NCBI RefSeq assembly: GCF_900108555.1
Contig: NZ_FNWV01000001.1
Location: 186,001 to 250,000 of the forward strand
Direction of reading: 5' to 3'
Source of the DNA: Ruminococcus flavefaciens
GTDB lineage: Bacteria; Bacillota; Clostridia; Oscillospirales; Ruminococcaceae
Length of the DNA stretch: 64,000 nucleotides
The translations under genes and the position numbers were made by a program. Below, piece by piece: positions 14,967-24,239 of the stretch (position 1 is the stretch's first letter; each line of letters opens with the position of its first letter). The notes under the pieces are model-generated. The model made no database searches and was not told where the DNA came from. It saw only the letters and a list, made by a program, of their open reading frames with translations.

Positions 14967-16715
14967 TTATATTTCGTTAACTTTTCTCTTTACATATGTT
15001 GTATGGAGAACCTCATGTGCCTTGTGGCTGCCCGGCTTCTCAAAGAATTCTTCGTAAACCTTCTTGATAGCTGGGTTCTCATGAGACTGTCTGAGAGGCA
15101 TTGACTTATCGAGGTTGTAGAGGACCTTAGCTCTCTCTTCTCTGATGTCAACAAAGTTTCTAACGCCCATTGGAACCTGTGGCTGACCGCCGCCGTTTAC
15201 ACAGCCGCCGGGACAAGCCATGATCTCGATGAACTGAGCATCGCACTTGCCTGCTCTGATATCGTCAAGAACCTTTCTTGCGTTAGCAAGACCGCTTGTA
15301 ACGATAACCTTGACCTTGTTGCCTGCAACGTCATATGTTGCTTCCTTGATATCCTTTGTACCACGAACCTCAGGAAGATCTGTTACGTTCTCGCCTGTGA
15401 GTGTGTATACAGCTGTTCTGAGAGCAGCTTCCATAACACCGCCTGTAGCACCAAAAATAACGCCTGCACCTGTTGAGATTCCCAGCGGATCATCGAACTT
15501 CTCCTCAGGAAGTGAGTTGAAGAGGATACCTGCGCGCTCGATCATTCTGCCGAGCTCACGAGTTGTAAGTGCATAGTCAACGTCAGGAACGCCAGCTGCA
15601 CTCTGGTCAGGTCTGCCGATCTCGAACTTCTTAGCTGTACATGGCATGATAGATACCATAACGATATTCTTAGGATCAATGCCCATCTTCTGAGCATAGT
15701 ATGTCTTAGCAGTTGCACCGAACATCTGCTGTGGTGACTTACATGATGAAAGGTGATCGAGAAGATCAGGATAGTAGTGCTCACAGAACTTGACCCATCC
15801 AGGTGAGCAAGATGTGATAAGAGGAAGTGTTCCGCCGTTTGAGAAACGATCAAGGAACTCTGTAGCTTCTTCCATGATAGTAAGATCAGCAGCAAAGTCT
15901 GTATCGAATACCTTGTCGAAGCCGAGTCTGCGGAGAGCTGCTGCCATCTTGCCTTCTGCATTTGTGCCGATAGGATTGCCGAAGCACTCACCGAGACCAG
16001 CACGTACAGCAGGAGCTGTCTGAACGAGAACTGTCTTCTCAGGATCAGCGATAGCTGCCATAACTTCCTTAGTATAATCCTTTTCAGAGAGTGCGCCGAC
16101 AGGACATACTGCGATACACTGACCACATGATACACAACTTGTTTCGCCGAGTCCCATGTCAAATGCAGAACCGATATATGTCTTGAAGCCTCTCTCATTA
16201 GCACCGATAACGCCGATGCCCTGTGTCTTTGCACATACTGCTACGCAGCGGCGGCAAAGGATACATTTATTGTTGTCACGGTACATATGAGGAGCTGAAT
16301 TGTCTACCTCGTACTCGTTCTTTACGCCGTCATAAAATGTAGCGTCCTCAACGCCGTAGTCCTTAGCAAGCTTCTGGAGCTCACAGTTACCGCTTCTTAC
16401 GCATGAGAGACACTTTCTGTCATGTGTTGAAAGGATAAGCTCAAGTGTCTTCTTTCTTGCAGCGATAACCTTTGGTGAGCTTGTGAGTATCTCCATATTG
16501 TTTGAACATGGATATACGCAGCCTGCTACAAGACGGAAGCCTCTGCCCTCGTTGACTTCTGTAACGCAGATACGGCAGGCACCGATCTCGTTGATCTCCT
16601 TCATATAGCAAAGTGTAGGAATTTCAAATCCAGCCATGTGAGCAGCTTCAAGAACAGTAGTGCCCTTGGGGACTTCTAATTCAACACCGTTGATTTTTAC
16701 TGTAATATTTTCCAT
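14967..16715 (-). CDS. hydA: [FeFe] hydrogenase catalytic subunit HydA
   Basis: Produces H2 from protons using electrons from NADH and reduced ferredoxin, together with HydB and HydC in the cytosol. The 582 residues contain: an N-terminal plant-type [2Fe-2S] domain (CYMKEINEIGACRIC), the His-Cys3 cluster site (HDRKCLSCVRSGNCELQ), two [4Fe-4S] motifs (CILCRRCVAVC, CVSCGQCIAVC), then the H-cluster domain with TSCSPGW, MPCTAKKFE and MACPGGCVNGGGQP. The domain layout matches the Thermotoga-type electron-bifurcating enzyme. It is the last gene of hydC-hydB-hydA, 14 bp after hydB. Bifurcation is known for the family and inferred here. Confidence 0.96.
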   Translation of the reverse strand: MENITVKINGVELEVPKGTTVLEAAHMAGFEIPTLCYMKEINEIGACRICVTEVNEGRGFRLVAGCVYPCSNNMEILTSSPKVIAARKKTLELILSTHDRKCLSCVRSGNCELQKLAKDYGVEDATFYDGVKNEYEVDNSAPHMYRDNNKCILCRRCVAVCAKTQGIGVIGANERGFKTYIGSAFDMGLGETSCVSCGQCIAVCPVGALSEKDYTKEVMAAIADPEKTVLVQTAPAVRAGLGECFGNPIGTNAEGKMAAALRRLGFDKVFDTDFAADLTIMEEATEFLDRFSNGGTLPLITSCSPGWVKFCEHYYPDLLDHLSSCKSPQQMFGATAKTYYAQKMGIDPKNIVMVSIMPCTAKKFEIGRPDQSAAGVPDVDYALTTRELGRMIERAGILFNSLPEEKFDDPLGISTGAGVIFGATGGVMEAALRTAVYTLTGENVTDLPEVRGTKDIKEATYDVAGNKVKVIVTSGLANARKVLDDIRAGKCDAQFIEIMACPGGCVNGGGQPQVPMGVRNFVDIREERAKVLYNLDKSMPLRQSHENPAIKKVYEEFFEKPGSHKAHEVLHTTYVKRKVNEI

Positions 16716-16729
16716 TACTAATCCTCCGC

Positions 16730-18631
16730 TTACTTCTTGATGATTGCCTTGAACTTACATGTAGCGATACAAGCACCGCACTTCACGCACTTAGTCTTGT
16801 CGATCTCCATTGCAGCAAGCTTCTTGCCTGGAGCGATATAGTCAGTTCTTGTGATAGCGGAAGCAGGACACTGCTTAGCACACATACCGCAGCCGATACA
16901 CTTATCCTTTTCAATCTCGAAGCTGAGGAGGTCCTTACATACGCCTGCAGGACACTTCTTATCAACAACGTGAGCGATATACTCGTCACGGAAGCATCTG
17001 AGTGTAGAGAGAACAGGGTTAGGAGCTGTCTGTCCAAGTCCGCAGAGTGAGTTAGCCTTGATGTGGTAAGCAAGTTCTTCGAGCTTGTCGAGGTCCTCAA
17101 GAGTTCCCTTGCCCTTTGTGATACGGTCAAGGATCTCCCACATTCTCTTTGTACCGATACGGCATGGTGTACACTTACCGCATGACTCGTCAACAGTGAA
17201 TTCGAGGAAGAACTTAGCAATATCGACCATACAGTTATCTTCGTCCATAACGATAAGTCCGCCTGAACCCATCATTGAACCGATACCGATGAGGTTATCA
17301 TAGTCGATCGGGATATCGAAGTTTGAAGGATCGATACATCCGCCTGAAGGACCACCTGTCTGAGCAGCCTTGAACTTCTTGCCGTTCGGGATACCGCCGC
17401 CGATCTCTTCGATAACTTCACGGAGAGTTGTTCCCATAGGAACTTCAACAAGACCTGTGTTCTTGATCTTACCGCCGAGAGCGAATACCTTAGTACCCTT
17501 TGACTTCTCAGTACCCATTGATGCGAACCACTGTGCACCATTGAGGATGATCTGTGGGATATTAGCATATGTCTCAACATTATTGAGGATAGTTGGCTTC
17601 TGGAAAAGACCTTTTTCTGCTGGGAAAGGAGGTCTTGGACGAGGCTCACCGCGGTTACCTTCGATAGAAGTCATAAGAGCAGTTTCCTCACCGCAAACGA
17701 ACGCACCTGCACCGAGACGGAGGTCGATGTCGAAGCAGAAATCTGTACCGAAGATGTTCTTGCCGAGCATACCAGCTTCACGAGCCTGCTTGATAGCGAT
17801 ATTAAGACGCTCAACAGCGATAGGATACTCTGCACGAACGTAGATGTAACCCTGTGAAGCACCGATAGCATAACCAGCGATAGTCATAGCTTCGAGTACA
17901 ACGTGTGGGTCACCTTCGAGAACTGAACGGTCCATGAATGCACCCGGGTCGCCCTCGTCAGCGTTACAGCAAACATACTTCTGATCTGCGTTAGGAACGA
18001 TGTTTCTTGCGAGCTTCCACTTCATACCTGTTGGGAATCCGCCGCCTCCACGTCCACGGAGACCTGAATCGAGGATAGTCTGGATAACGTCCTCAGGAGT
18101 CATGCTTGTGAGGACCTTACCAAGAGCCTCATAACCGTCACGACCTATGTATTCGTTGATATTCTCAGGATTGATAACACCGCAGTTTCTGAGAGCTACA
18201 CGGTGCTGCTTTTTGTAGAATGATGTATCGTCGAGTGACTTGATCTCGTCGCCAACAACTGTTTCCTCATAGAGGAATTCCTTAACAGGGGTGCCGCCGA
18301 TGAGGTGCTCATCAACGATACGTGGGATCTCTTCTACCTTAACGCGTGAGTAGAATGAACCCTCCGGATATACGATCATGATAGGACCGCGCTCGCAAAG
18401 ACCGAAGCAGCCTGTCTTAACGATCTGTACTTTATCTGTAAGTCCTTTTTCTGCGAACTCCTTTTCGAGCTCTTCAATGATCTTTGGTGAGCCTGAAGAT
18501 GTACAGCCTGTACCGCCGCAGACAAGAACGTGTCTTTCATATTTTGAAGAAGCATTGCCATCCTTAGTTCTGAGAGCAACCTCGCCCTTCATGCTGTCTC
18601 TGACAACCTTGAGTTCTTCAAGAGTTTTCAT
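16730..18631 (-). CDS. hydB: NADH-binding subunit HydB of the [FeFe] hydrogenase (NuoF-like)
   Basis: Flavin subunit that exchanges electrons with NADH. The 633 residues comprise an N-terminal thioredoxin-like [2Fe-2S] domain (VCGGTGCTSSGS and KTGCFGLCERGP), the FMN/NADH-binding NuoF core (GLRGRGGGGFPTGMKW, CNADEGDPGAFMDR, GAGAFVCGEETALM), the N3-type [4Fe-4S] site ESCGKCTPCRIG, and a C-terminal two-cluster ferredoxin domain (CIGCGMCAKQCP, CVKCGACIATCK). The order matches HydB of bifurcating hydrogenases rather than a complex I subunit. It lies between hydC (31 bp) and hydA (14 bp). Confidence 0.96.
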   Translation of the reverse strand: MKTLEELKVVRDSMKGEVALRTKDGNASSKYERHVLVCGGTGCTSSGSPKIIEELEKEFAEKGLTDKVQIVKTGCFGLCERGPIMIVYPEGSFYSRVKVEEIPRIVDEHLIGGTPVKEFLYEETVVGDEIKSLDDTSFYKKQHRVALRNCGVINPENINEYIGRDGYEALGKVLTSMTPEDVIQTILDSGLRGRGGGGFPTGMKWKLARNIVPNADQKYVCCNADEGDPGAFMDRSVLEGDPHVVLEAMTIAGYAIGASQGYIYVRAEYPIAVERLNIAIKQAREAGMLGKNIFGTDFCFDIDLRLGAGAFVCGEETALMTSIEGNRGEPRPRPPFPAEKGLFQKPTILNNVETYANIPQIILNGAQWFASMGTEKSKGTKVFALGGKIKNTGLVEVPMGTTLREVIEEIGGGIPNGKKFKAAQTGGPSGGCIDPSNFDIPIDYDNLIGIGSMMGSGGLIVMDEDNCMVDIAKFFLEFTVDESCGKCTPCRIGTKRMWEILDRITKGKGTLEDLDKLEELAYHIKANSLCGLGQTAPNPVLSTLRCFRDEYIAHVVDKKCPAGVCKDLLSFEIEKDKCIGCGMCAKQCPASAITRTDYIAPGKKLAAMEIDKTKCVKCGACIATCKFKAIIKK

Positions 18632-18662
18632 AAGTTAACCTCCTAAATGGTAATGTTTGGAA

Positions 18663-19157
18663 TTAAGCGTATTTTTCGATGATCTTGTCAACGTCATCAA
18701 CAGTGAGTCTTCCGTAAACGTCCTCGTTGACAGTAAGTACTGGTGCAAGTCCGCAAGCACCGATGCAGCGACAAGCGTCAAGTGAGAACTTACCATCGGG
18801 AGTGCACTCGCCTCCGCCTATTCCAAGCTTTTCCTGGAGCTTATTGTAAATATCTCCGGAACCCTTTACATAGCAAGCTGTACCAAGACAGACTGAAATT
18901 GTGTATTCGCCCTTTGGATAAAGAGAGAACTGAGCGTAGAAGGTAACAACACCGTATATCTTCTCGAGAGGGATACCTGTATTGTCGGAAATAATTGCCT
19001 GAACCTCGATCGGAAGGTAGCCGTAAATCTCCTGAGCCTTCTGAAGGATCGGCATAAGAGAACCCTTATCGTTCTTCTTTTCTTCGATGACCTTGAGGAG
19101 CTCAGCCTCCTGCTCGGGAGTACCCTTAAAGGGAACAGTTGATTTAGCTGAATTCAT
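18663..19157 (-). CDS. hydC: HydC, [2Fe-2S] subunit of the hydrogenase (NuoE-like)
   Basis: Electron-transfer subunit of the HydABC complex. I start at ATG 19157 (164 residues) because AAGGAGG lies 8 bases upstream; a longer frame to 19232 adds 25 hydrophobic residues untypical of the family. The helical N-terminal part is followed by the thioredoxin-like [2Fe-2S] domain with Cys pairs in VCLGTACYVKGSG and CRCIGACGLAP. It is the first gene of the operon, about 95 bp below a TGATATAAT extended -10 at 19251-19256. Confidence 0.95.
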   Translation of the reverse strand: MNSAKSTVPFKGTPEQEAELLKVIEEKKNDKGSLMPILQKAQEIYGYLPIEVQAIISDNTGIPLEKIYGVVTFYAQFSLYPKGEYTISVCLGTACYVKGSGDIYNKLQEKLGIGGGECTPDGKFSLDACRCIGACGLAPVLTVNEDVYGRLTVDDVDKIIEKYA

Positions 19158-19188
19158 TAAATGGACCTCCTTAAATTTAGCTGTGAAA

Positions 19189-19201
19189 AATGTAACAATG
19201 T
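19189..19201 (-). promoter_or_regulatory. 13-bp sequence shared with the hydG promoter
   Basis: ACATTGTTACATT (minus strand) in the hydC leader is identical to 42046-42058 inside the hydG operon promoter. It could be a shared operator of hydrogenase genes; chance identity is possible. Confidence 0.35.
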
Positions 19202-19250
19202 CACACATAAATAATATGAGATGACATACCACATCTCACATATCCTTAAC

Positions 19251-19256
19251 ATTATA
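19251..19256 (-). promoter_or_regulatory. -10 element of the hydCBA operon
   Basis: Minus-strand TGATATAAT, an extended -10 with no convincing -35. From here to 19618 is an AT-rich stretch in which I see no gene; short hydrophobic frames around 19445-19668 lack ribosome sites and are spurious. Confidence 0.5.
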
Positions 19257-19618
19257 TCATATATAAAGACAAATTTCTATCTCCATTTTAGCCTAATTCA
19301 ATTCTTTTTTACTGTACATTTTGCACAATACTGCATAATCATCTATGTTTAGTCTTTTCAAACATTTACAACTGTCAATGCTCTGACCATACGTATAGGC
19401 ATAGTAATGCAGCGGCAATAACTTACGCTTTGTCAAGTTTTTGATTGTTTTTTAATTTGTTTAAAGCTTTTCTTATTATTTATTGTTGTCAAATCGTGAT
19501 TTTCGCCTTTTTGCCGTTATGGTCTGTGCAATTTTTGCGTTATTATATACTGCCAGCTATACATTATTTCATAAAACATATTTACATAAAATTCACACTT
19601 TACTTTTTAGAATATTTA

Positions 19619-19647
19619 TTGACAAACCGACTTTATTATTGTATATT
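19619..19647 (+). promoter_or_regulatory. SigA promoter of the DUF4250 gene
   Basis: TTGACA, a 17-bp spacer and TATATT. The leader would be about 105 nt and contains GGAAC/GTTCC-type short repeats without an obvious known RNA fold. Confidence 0.75.
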
Positions 19648-19759
19648 ATTTTTATAGCATATACATAATCAGCGGAACAACGCTGTTTCCGCTCAGTTCA
19701 AGGAATGTTCTGCACTGCATTCCAAACGATATCACCGCCATTACGGCAAAGGAGCATTT

Positions 19760-19936
19760 ATGAGTTTACCTAACGACCCCGTGATCTTACTTAGTTATAT
19801 CAACACTCTTCTTCGTGATGAGTACCCGACATTTGAGGAACTCTGCAAGAGTCTCTGCACACCCGAGGAGGATATCCGTTCAAAATTGAGCCGAATCGGT
19901 TATGTCTATGATCCGAAAACCAATTCATTCAGGTAG
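19760..19936 (+). CDS. DUF4250 domain-containing small protein
   Basis: A 58-residue protein opening with MSLPNDPVILLSYINTLLRD and ending GYVYDPKTNSFR. This is the pattern of DUF4250, a short conserved Firmicute family of unknown function (MSLPxDPxxLLSxxN...GYxYxxxxNxF). AAAGGAG lies 6 bases before ATG 19760 and a SigA promoter lies upstream, so it is likely expressed. Its stop is 54 bp before the next gene, a dockerin protein, and the two could share a transcript. Confidence 0.85.
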   Translation: MSLPNDPVILLSYINTLLRDEYPTFEELCKSLCTPEEDIRSKLSRIGYVYDPKTNSFR

Positions 19937-19990
19937 TATCCGCCGATATCGGATACATAATGATGCTTCTGCATCAGTTGGGAGGGCAAT

Positions 19991-22090
19991 ATGAAACAAT
20001 TATTGAAATCATTATCAGCATTTACAGCTTCTGCATCGATAGCTGTATGCTCGATGACATCTGGTCTGACTTGCATAGCTGAAACGGAAGAAAAAAACTC
20101 CTACACGCTCCACTATGACCTTAGTGAAGAAGGAGTTACTATTCCCGAAGACGAGGACGGAAACGTACAGGAACTCAAAGACATCAGTTTATCACCTAAC
20201 TCAAGTGTTTTCTTAACGGATATAATCCCGGAAAAGGAAGGTTACTCTTTCTCAGGCTGGACCGAGGACTACATACGCGGATATGAAGCTTCTGATGTAT
20301 TCCGCATAAGTGATAAAGACGTAACTCTTCACCCTGTATGGGTAGATAAGAACGACAAGGAATTCCATACTATCTCATACAAAGTCATAATCGACGGCGT
20401 TGAAGATGAGGAGGCAAAACTGAGAGTTCCTGATAAAAAATTACTCTCAGGACGTATATTCAAAGTGCCGCTGGACGTTTTCAATAATCCGGGATACAAA
20501 CAGAGAGGCTGGACAGACGGTGTTAACGAGTTTCTGCCCGAAACCAAACTCGTTGTCAATGATAAGGATATAACTCTTTATCCTAACTACAAAAAGATGT
20601 ATAATCTTATCTACACTGTCGGTGACGCTGACAGAATAAACGGTGTAACAAAACTTGAATTCGAGATCGCTGAGGGCGACTCAACAAATATCCAGAGCAA
20701 TACACGTTTCTCAAGAAACGGTTTCAAGATGTCAAAATGGCACTGCGAGACTGACGGCAAAGACTACGATCCTAATTCTTATTTTGAAATGCCGGGAAAC
20801 GATGTTATTATGATGCCTATATGGGAGCCTATCAGATATGTGGTAGTATTCAAGCAGAACTCAAATTCTTCCGACAATATCAAAGTTCCCGGTTATACAG
20901 ATACTGCTATCGTTGCTCCTGAGTGTACAGTTGCAAATGGAAATTCAAAGTTCAAAGGCTGGCAGCGCGGCGACCTTATCATACAGCCTGGCGAAGAGTA
21001 CGTTATCCCGGGGGCAGAGCCTGGTATGGGTATTGCATTCACTGCTGTATGGGCTTCCGAAAACGAAGGCGAAACAACTACTACGACTTCAAAAGTTACA
21101 ACAACAACAACAACTACTACTACTACTTCGACCACTACAACTTCAACTACTTCTTCACCTTCAGTAACTACAACTGTGATATCTCCTTATTCATACGTTG
21201 TCAAAGCTGTCGATAAGGAAACAGGCGAACTTGTAAACGATGCAAACTTTATTCTTTCATGGGACATCAGATATGAGCTTAACGGTGAGGTAATAACATC
21301 AGGTCCTTTACAGGCTATAAACACCGCAGATGCAAACCCTGCTGTAATAAGCTTTGAAAAGTATAAGGACGCTAAGGTCGTATCTCTCGCTGTAAGAAGC
21401 ATGAGTCAGCATATATATTATACATTCGATGAAAATGATATTTCATACGAAAACGATGACGTAAAAAATATCCATTATTACACTGTAAAGCTTACTAAAA
21501 GAGCTAAGCCTGAGATACCTAACGGTTCATATACCGTAACAGTGGTAGACAAGGAAACAGGCAAGGCTGTACACGATGCTGCTATCGTAGGAAAAGAAAC
21601 TATCATATTAGATGATGGCAGAGAATTCACAGGCAATGTGGATATCGATACATCAAAATACGATCCTTACGTATTTATCCCCGCGATACCAAAGAGTGCC
21701 AAGTCTTATACATTCGGCAATTTCACTTCAAAGGACGGCAGATATACTTTTACCGAAAACGATGTTACTGCTGAAAAAGACAAGGAAACAGAGATCACCT
21801 CATACACTATCAAGGTAACTCCTGCCAAGGTCGCATACGGCGATGCAAACTGCGACGGAACTATTGATATGTCCGATGTTGTACTTATCATGCAGGCTCT
21901 TGCTAATCCAAACAAGTACGATGTAAACGGTACTGACGCAAATCACATCACTGCTATAGGCAGAACCAATGCCGATGTATGGAATTCGGGCGACGGTGTT
22001 ACAACACAGGACGCACTCCATATACAGAAATATCTCCTCGGTCTTTGCGAGATAACAGCTAAAGTTGAAGTGACTGCTTCGCCCGAATAA
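19991..22090 (+). CDS. Secreted dockerin protein with InlB-type beta-repeats
   Basis: A 699-residue exported protein. A signal peptide is visible at residues 1-30 (MKQLLKSLSAFTASASIAVCS). About residues 35-360 hold several repeats of the Listeria-Bacteroides/InlB B-repeat type (YSFSGWTEDY, YKQRGWTDG, FKMSKWHCETDG, FKGWQRG). A Thr/Ser-rich linker follows near 365-395, then two similar modules beginning YVVKAVDKETGELV and YTVTVVDKETGKAV. A C-terminal type I dockerin (about 615-690; Ca loops DANCDGTIDMSD and NSGDGVTTQDALH) should dock to a cohesin scaffold. No catalytic domain is evident; a binding or adhesion role is inferred. RBS GGGAGGG precedes ATG 19991. Confidence 0.88.
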   Translation: MKQLLKSLSAFTASASIAVCSMTSGLTCIAETEEKNSYTLHYDLSEEGVTIPEDEDGNVQELKDISLSPNSSVFLTDIIPEKEGYSFSGWTEDYIRGYEASDVFRISDKDVTLHPVWVDKNDKEFHTISYKVIIDGVEDEEAKLRVPDKKLLSGRIFKVPLDVFNNPGYKQRGWTDGVNEFLPETKLVVNDKDITLYPNYKKMYNLIYTVGDADRINGVTKLEFEIAEGDSTNIQSNTRFSRNGFKMSKWHCETDGKDYDPNSYFEMPGNDVIMMPIWEPIRYVVVFKQNSNSSDNIKVPGYTDTAIVAPECTVANGNSKFKGWQRGDLIIQPGEEYVIPGAEPGMGIAFTAVWASENEGETTTTTSKVTTTTTTTTTTSTTTTSTTSSPSVTTTVISPYSYVVKAVDKETGELVNDANFILSWDIRYELNGEVITSGPLQAINTADANPAVISFEKYKDAKVVSLAVRSMSQHIYYTFDENDISYENDDVKNIHYYTVKLTKRAKPEIPNGSYTVTVVDKETGKAVHDAAIVGKETIILDDGREFTGNVDIDTSKYDPYVFIPAIPKSAKSYTFGNFTSKDGRYTFTENDVTAEKDKETEITSYTIKVTPAKVAYGDANCDGTIDMSDVVLIMQALANPNKYDVNGTDANHITAIGRTNADVWNSGDGVTTQDALHIQKYLLGLCEITAKVEVTASPE

Positions 22091-22096
22091 TGATAA

Positions 22097-22126
22097 AAAG
22101 GACTGCAAAAGCAGTCCTTTTTCTTT
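22097..22126. terminator. Shared terminator between the dockerin gene and mntP
   Basis: Ten-base stem AAAGGACTGC/GCAGTCCTTT with A- and T-tracts either side. It lies between converging genes and its end touches the mntP stop. Confidence 0.85.
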
Positions 22127-22694
22127 ATATAACACCAAGTCCCTCAAGCAGAAGCTTTACGCCTATACCTATAAGAATAAAGCCGCCTGCTATCTCTGCA
22201 CCCTTTTCGTATCTGCTTCCAAACTTGTGTCCGATAAATACTCCCGCCAGTGAAAGTGCAAATGTTATAACGCCTATCATAGTCACGGAGAAGAACAAGT
22301 CGGTCTTTTCCGCAGCAAATACTATTCCTACAGCAAGAGCATCAATGCTTGTAGCTATTGCAAGCAGCAGAAGCTCTTTTATGTCAAGTCGGTACTCCTT
22401 GCCGCTTTCGTCCTCGTCATCACCTTTTATAGCTTCAAATACCATTTTGCCGCCGATAAATGCAAGAAGTCCGAATGATACCCAGTGGCTGAAGGAGCTT
22501 ATCACATTGGCAAAACGGCTTCCGAGGAAATATCCTATCGCAGGCATTACTCCCTGAAATACACCGAAAAACAAAGCTGTTATAACTCCGCCTTTCAGGT
22601 CTATTTTTTTCATGCTCAGCCCCTTACAGACTGATACTGCAAATGCGTCCATTGCAAGTCCAACAGAGATCAATAAAAGTTCAGTTAATGTCAT
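22125..22694 (-). CDS. mntP: Manganese efflux pump MntP
   Basis: Six-helix membrane exporter of Mn2+. The 189 residues are the usual length, with the two DUF204 halves: LISVGLAMDAFAVSVCKGLS at the start and the matching IATSIDALAVGIVFA in the second half, whose acidic residues line the metal path. A charged loop (KGDDEDESGKEYRLD) separates them. A yybP-ykoY Mn2+ riboswitch with a terminator lies directly upstream, which supports the substrate and predicts expression when Mn2+ is high. RBS AGAGGA precedes ATG 22694. Confidence 0.97.
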   Translation of the reverse strand: MTLTELLLISVGLAMDAFAVSVCKGLSMKKIDLKGGVITALFFGVFQGVMPAIGYFLGSRFANVISSFSHWVSFGLLAFIGGKMVFEAIKGDDEDESGKEYRLDIKELLLLAIATSIDALAVGIVFAAEKTDLFFSVTMIGVITFALSLAGVFIGHKFGSRYEKGAEIAGGFILIGIGVKLLLEGLGVI

Positions 22695-22710
22695 AGAAAC
22701 GTCCTCTCAT

Positions 22711-22858
22711 AAAAAAATTCGGATACCTGCGTACCCGAACCTACACTCAGGTACAGCAAAAAAGCCGTACATGAGTCTCATTATTTAAGGCAAAACCGGA
22801 CCTTATCGGTCAGTATGTCGGCTTGCCGCATACGTCGTATGTTAACTACTCCCTCATA
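22711..22858 (-). ncRNA. yybP-ykoY manganese riboswitch with intrinsic terminator
   Basis: On the minus strand the 5' segment ATGAGGGAGTAG pairs through ATGAG with the 3' segment GAGACTCAT, the P1 architecture of the yybP-ykoY class with its conserved GGAGTAG and GAGAC. The aptamer spans about 22771-22858. Downstream, ACTCATGTAC can pair with GTACCTGAGT (competing with P1), and a strong terminator (TTCGGGTAC/GTATCCGAA, then seven T) lies at 22711-22739, 17 bp before mntP. This is the layout of a transcriptional ON switch for Mn2+. Confidence 0.9.
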
Positions 22859-22924
22859 TAACGAACTTTATTATACATTATACCGAGCATTAAGTCAACA
22901 TATTACTGTTAGCATATAAAAACA

Positions 22925-23425
22925 TCATAGATCATACCCGAAGATATAATCGTCCATAACATAACCGTTTCCGATATCGGTAACGACTTCATCTATGACC
23001 TTGAAGCCTGTTTTTTTATACACAGCAATGGCGTGATCGTTATGCTTGTTTACAGTGAGATAGACCTGTTTCTTTCCGAAGGCTCTCCCCTCTTCAAACA
23101 CCTTTTCAAGCATTTTTGAAGCAATTCCCTTTCCGCGCTTGTCACTTCTGAGGTAAAGCTTGCTGAGAAAGAAGCGTTCATCTTTTTCGAGCTTCACGCC
23201 TATGTAGCCGCATAGCTCCCCATCCTCACGAACAGCATAATAGCTGTAATCCTGTTCACTTATCTGCTTTGTCATAGCTTCATATGACTGGAATTTCTCA
23301 ACCATATAATCTATCTGTCCCGTGCTTATTATATCAACAAAACACTCATGCCATATGCTGTCAGCAAGTACTGCCAATTCTTTCAGCTCCGTATCGCTGC
23401 TCACCTTGTTTATTGTTACAGCCAT
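22925..23425 (-). CDS. GNAT family N-acetyltransferase
   Basis: A 166-residue acetyl-CoA-dependent acyltransferase of the GNAT fold. The acetyl-CoA pyrophosphate loop is RSDKRGKGIASKMLE (matching R/QxxGxG/A), preceded by strand ELCGYIGVKL and followed by the motif B region VYLTVNKHNDHAIAVYKKTGFKV. The acceptor cannot be told from sequence. It stands between mntP and yebC with a terminator upstream of it. Confidence 0.92.
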   Translation of the reverse strand: MAVTINKVSSDTELKELAVLADSIWHECFVDIISTGQIDYMVEKFQSYEAMTKQISEQDYSYYAVREDGELCGYIGVKLEKDERFFLSKLYLRSDKRGKGIASKMLEKVFEEGRAFGKKQVYLTVNKHNDHAIAVYKKTGFKVIDEVVTDIGNGYVMDDYIFGYDL

Positions 23426-23441
23426 ATATCTTCTCCTTATG

Positions 23442-23478
23442 AAAAATGGAGAATAAAGATATCCTCTCTATTCTCCAT
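23442..23478 (-). terminator. Terminator after yebC
   Basis: Ten-base stem ATGGAGAATA/TATTCTCCAT followed on the minus strand by TTTTTC. It separates yebC from the GNAT gene. Confidence 0.8.
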
Positions 23479-23487
23479 TGTATGTCA

Positions 23488-24222
23488 TTATTCTTCGTCG
23501 GGCATTTCCCAGTTATGATAAACGTTCTGAACGTCATCGTTCTCTTCGAGATGCTCAAGGAGAAGATTCATCTTCTTGATATGATCCTCGTCTGTAAGAG
23601 TTGTATAAGTTGAAGGGATCATCTCAGACTCAGCAGAAATTACATTGTAGCCCTTTTCTGTAAGTCCTTCACGAAGAGCATGAACGCTCTCGGGAGCGCA
23701 CTCGATCTCAACTGTTTCATCGTTGATATCAAAGTCCTCGCCTCCGAACTCGAATACGTCTTCCATTACCTTGTCCTCATCGAGTCCTGTATTCTCAAGG
23801 ATAACTACGCCCTTATTAGTGAACATAAATGATACACAGCCGATAGTGCCGAGGTTGCCGCCGAACTTATCGAAATAGTGACGTACCTCGCCTGCTGTCC
23901 TGTTTCTGTTGTCTGTAAGACACTCAACGATAACAGCTACGCCGTTAGGACCATATCCCTCGTAAGTGATATTCTCGTAGTTGTTTTTGTCGCCGTCGCC
24001 AGCTGCCTTCTTGATGATACGGTCGATATTATCGTTAGGCACGTTGTTTGCCTTTGCCTTAGCGATAAGATCACGGAGCTTTGCATTGTTGTTGGGATCA
24101 GGACCGCCTTCCTTTACAACAACTGTGATCTCACGTCCGATCTTTGTAAAGATCTTACCCTTTGCAGCATCGGTCGCTTCCTTCTTACGCTTGATATTAT
24201 TCCATTTTGAATGACCTGACAT
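23488..24222 (-). CDS. yebC: YebC/PmpR family protein
   Basis: The 244 residues fit this conserved family, long annotated as transcriptional regulators and more recently linked to translation of difficult proline stretches (TACO1/YebC). The N-terminus MSGHSKWNNIKRKK and the segments GPDPNNNAKLRDLIAKAKANNVPNDNIDRII are diagnostic (the latter as two adjacent conserved blocks), with EGYGPNGVAVIVECLTDN and the acidic C-terminal domain following. Transcribed after mrnC on the minus strand, 17 bp away. Confidence 0.95.
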   Translation of the reverse strand: MSGHSKWNNIKRKKEATDAAKGKIFTKIGREITVVVKEGGPDPNNNAKLRDLIAKAKANNVPNDNIDRIIKKAAGDGDKNNYENITYEGYGPNGVAVIVECLTDNRNRTAGEVRHYFDKFGGNLGTIGCVSFMFTNKGVVILENTGLDEDKVMEDVFEFGGEDFDINDETVEIECAPESVHALREGLTEKGYNVISAESEMIPSTYTTLTDEDHIKKMNLLLEHLEENDDVQNVYHNWEMPDEE

Positions 24223-24239
24223 TGTTTTTACACTCCTAT

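Noticed and set aside
19445..19668. Hydrophobic frames of 60-70 codons upstream of the DUF4250 gene
   Set aside because: AT-rich sequence naturally gives Phe/Ile/Leu runs; no ribosome site and the DUF4250 promoter lies inside the region.
20893..21216. Val-rich and Gln/Leu/Tyr-rich frames at the Thr linker of the 19991-22090 gene
   Set aside because: Shadow frames of an ACA/ACT triplet repeat.
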